Notes under the pieces: model-generated
Database searches by the model: none
What the model saw: the letters and a program-made list of their open reading frames with translations, nothing else
What the model was told of the DNA's origin: nothing
Shown here: in pieces, positions 5,502-6,672 of the stretch
Numbering within the stretch: position 1 is the stretch's first letter
Layout: each line of letters opens with the position of its first letter
Source of the DNA: Bacteroidales bacterium
Lineage (GTDB): Bacteria > Bacteroidota > Bacteroidia > Bacteroidales > ML635J-15
Direction: 5' to 3'
Length of the DNA stretch: 6,672 nucleotides
Assembly (NCBI GenBank): GCA_028697515.1
Contig: JAQVEY010000136.1
Location: 1-6,672 of the forward strand
Made by a program: the position numbers and the translations under genes

Positions 5502-6672
5502 ATGAATAATTTTGATGTGATAATAATTGGAGCAGGCGCCTCAGGATTACTTGCTGCTATTCGAGCCTCTGAATTAGGAATGAAAGTGGCTGTTATTGAG
5601 AAAATGAGTAGCCCAGGAAGAAAATTACTTATTACAGGTAAAGGAAGATGCAACATAACTAATTCATCCGAAATAAAAGATTTTATTAAAGAAATTTATC
5701 CTGATGGACGCTATCTATATCCGGCGTTTAAATGCTTTTTTTCTTCAGATATTTTAAAATTATTAGACGAGTGTGGTGTAAAGGTAAATTTAGAAAGAGG
5801 AGGTAGGTATTTTCCAGAATCAGAACAAGCTGCTGATATTGTTGATGCTTTATTCTCGAGAGCTTTAAAGAATAATGTAAAATTTTATTTTAACTCTTCA
5901 GCAGTTTCAATTATATATAAAAATGATGAGGTTTGTGGAGTAGAGAGCTTCTCGGGTAAAGATAGTTTCGATTTATTGACACATAATGTAATAGTTTGTA
6001 CAGGAGGTAAATCATATCCAGGAACTGGCTCATCGGGAGATGGTTATAAACTTGCAGAACAGGCTGGCCATAAAATAGAAAAATTATTTCCGGCATTAGT
6101 TCCACTAGTAATAGAAGAGGATTATGGCGTTCAGATGCAGGGTTTGACTCTCAAAAATATTACAGCAAAACTGATTGTTGATGGACAGAAAATTGCTGAA
6201 GAATTTGGCGATTTAATGTTTGCTCATTATGGATTATCAGGTCCTGTTATTCTTACTTTAAGTCGAAAAGTTCTTATTCCTCTTGAAAATAAATCAAAAG
6301 TTATTGTTAGTCTTGACTTTAAACCCGCTTTGGATATTGATAAATTAGATAAAAGATTAATGCGGGATTTGAATGAAAATGGCAAAAAGAAAGTAGAAAA
6401 CATTTTCAAATTGTTATTACCTCAAAAAGCAATTCCAGTATTTTTAAATTCACTTAATATTGATCCTGATAAACCTGCAAATCAAATTTCTGGAAAAGAA
6501 AGAAAACAAATAGTGGAGTTATTAAAGAATTTTTCATGTACCGTAACTGGTCATCGAGGATTTAAAGAAGCTGTAATAACCGCTGGCGGAGTGGCTTTAG
6601 ACGAAGTTAGTCCAAAAACTCTTGAATCCAAGTTGAAAAAGGGATTATATTTCGCAGGTGAAGTATTGAATC
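5502..6672 (+). CDS. NAD(P)/FAD-dependent oxidoreductase, HI0933/YhiN/BaiN family (3' partial)
   Basis: The frame starts at ATG 5502 and is open to the window edge (390 codons visible). The family is usually about 400-415 residues, so roughly 20 are missing. The N-terminus is a Rossmann FAD-binding site: FDVIIIGAGASG (residues 4-15), acidic Glu33 closing the second strand, then PGRKLLITGKGRCNITN (38-54), the hallmark of this family. Further motifs are VCTGGKSYPGTGSSGDG (about 165-181), FAHYGLSGP (about 240-248), TGHRGFKEAVITAGGV (about 349-364) and YFAGEVLN (383-390), where FAD contacts resume. Family members are cytoplasmic flavoproteins of mostly unknown substrate; a clostridial member, BaiN, has been linked to bile-acid reduction, which does not carry over to this protein. 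It stands alone on the plus strand, divergent from the AOR cluster, and nothing in the sequence links the two functionally. The start is preferred because the FAD motif begins two residues later and no earlier ATG is in frame nearby. Confidence 0.93.
   Translation, partial: MNNFDVIIIGAGASGLLAAIRASELGMKVAVIEKMSSPGRKLLITGKGRCNITNSSEIKDFIKEIYPDGRYLYPAFKCFFSSDILKLLDECGVKVNLERGGRYFPESEQAADIVDALFSRALKNNVKFYFNSSAVSIIYKNDEVCGVESFSGKDSFDLLTHNVIVCTGGKSYPGTGSSGDGYKLAEQAGHKIEKLFPALVPLVIEEDYGVQMQGLTLKNITAKLIVDGQKIAEEFGDLMFAHYGLSGPVILTLSRKVLIPLENKSKVIVSLDFKPALDIDKLDKRLMRDLNENGKKKVENIFKLLLPQKAIPVFLNSLNIDPDKPANQISGKERKQIVELLKNFSCTVTGHRGFKEAVITAGGVALDEVSPKTLESKLKKGLYFAGEVLN

Overview
The window looks like chromosomal DNA of an AT-rich, probably anaerobic member of the Bacteroidota. 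Three things point there: a secreted protein ending in a type IX secretion (Por) sorting domain, promoter boxes of the Bacteroidota type (TTTG about 20 nt upstream of TAnnTTTG), and A/T-rich leaders without clear Shine-Dalgarno sequences. A tungsten-type aldehyde:ferredoxin oxidoreductase fits anaerobic metabolism. The assignment to an order or genus is not possible from this sequence.

Layout: (1) 1-1744, plus strand, the 3' part of a large secreted cell-surface protein (start lies upstream of the window), closed by a strong intrinsic terminator at 1824-1853. (2) 1852-4903, minus strand, a three-gene cluster read right to left: an aldehyde ferredoxin oxidoreductase (AOR) family enzyme, a short ThiF-type E1-like adenylyltransferase, and a ThiS/MoaD-type sulfur carrier ending in Gly-Gly. 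A hairpin plus T-run sits directly after the AOR stop, so the two small genes are probably expressed at a lower level by read-through. (3) 4904-5501, a gene-poor stretch of about 600 bp holding a very good AOR promoter, a pair of inverted REP-like repeats, an AT palindrome, and a small signal-peptide-like reading frame on the minus strand that is interrupted by an apparent one-base frameshift and contains 22-nt inverted repeats. (4) 5502-6672, plus strand, a flavoprotein of the HI0933/YhiN/BaiN family that runs off the right edge about 20 residues short of its end.

How the genes may work together: the ThiF-like enzyme would adenylate the Gly-Gly end of the small carrier, preparing it to carry sulfur. 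Next to AOR, and with no thiG/thiH/thiE visible, the simplest inference is that this pair serves the dithiolene sulfur of the tungstopterin cofactor (a dedicated MoaD/MoeB-like pair). Thiamine synthesis remains a real alternative. The most unusual observations are the non-canonical cysteine and pterin-binding motifs of the AOR and the frameshifted mini-protein/inverted-repeat locus between the AOR and the flavoprotein.
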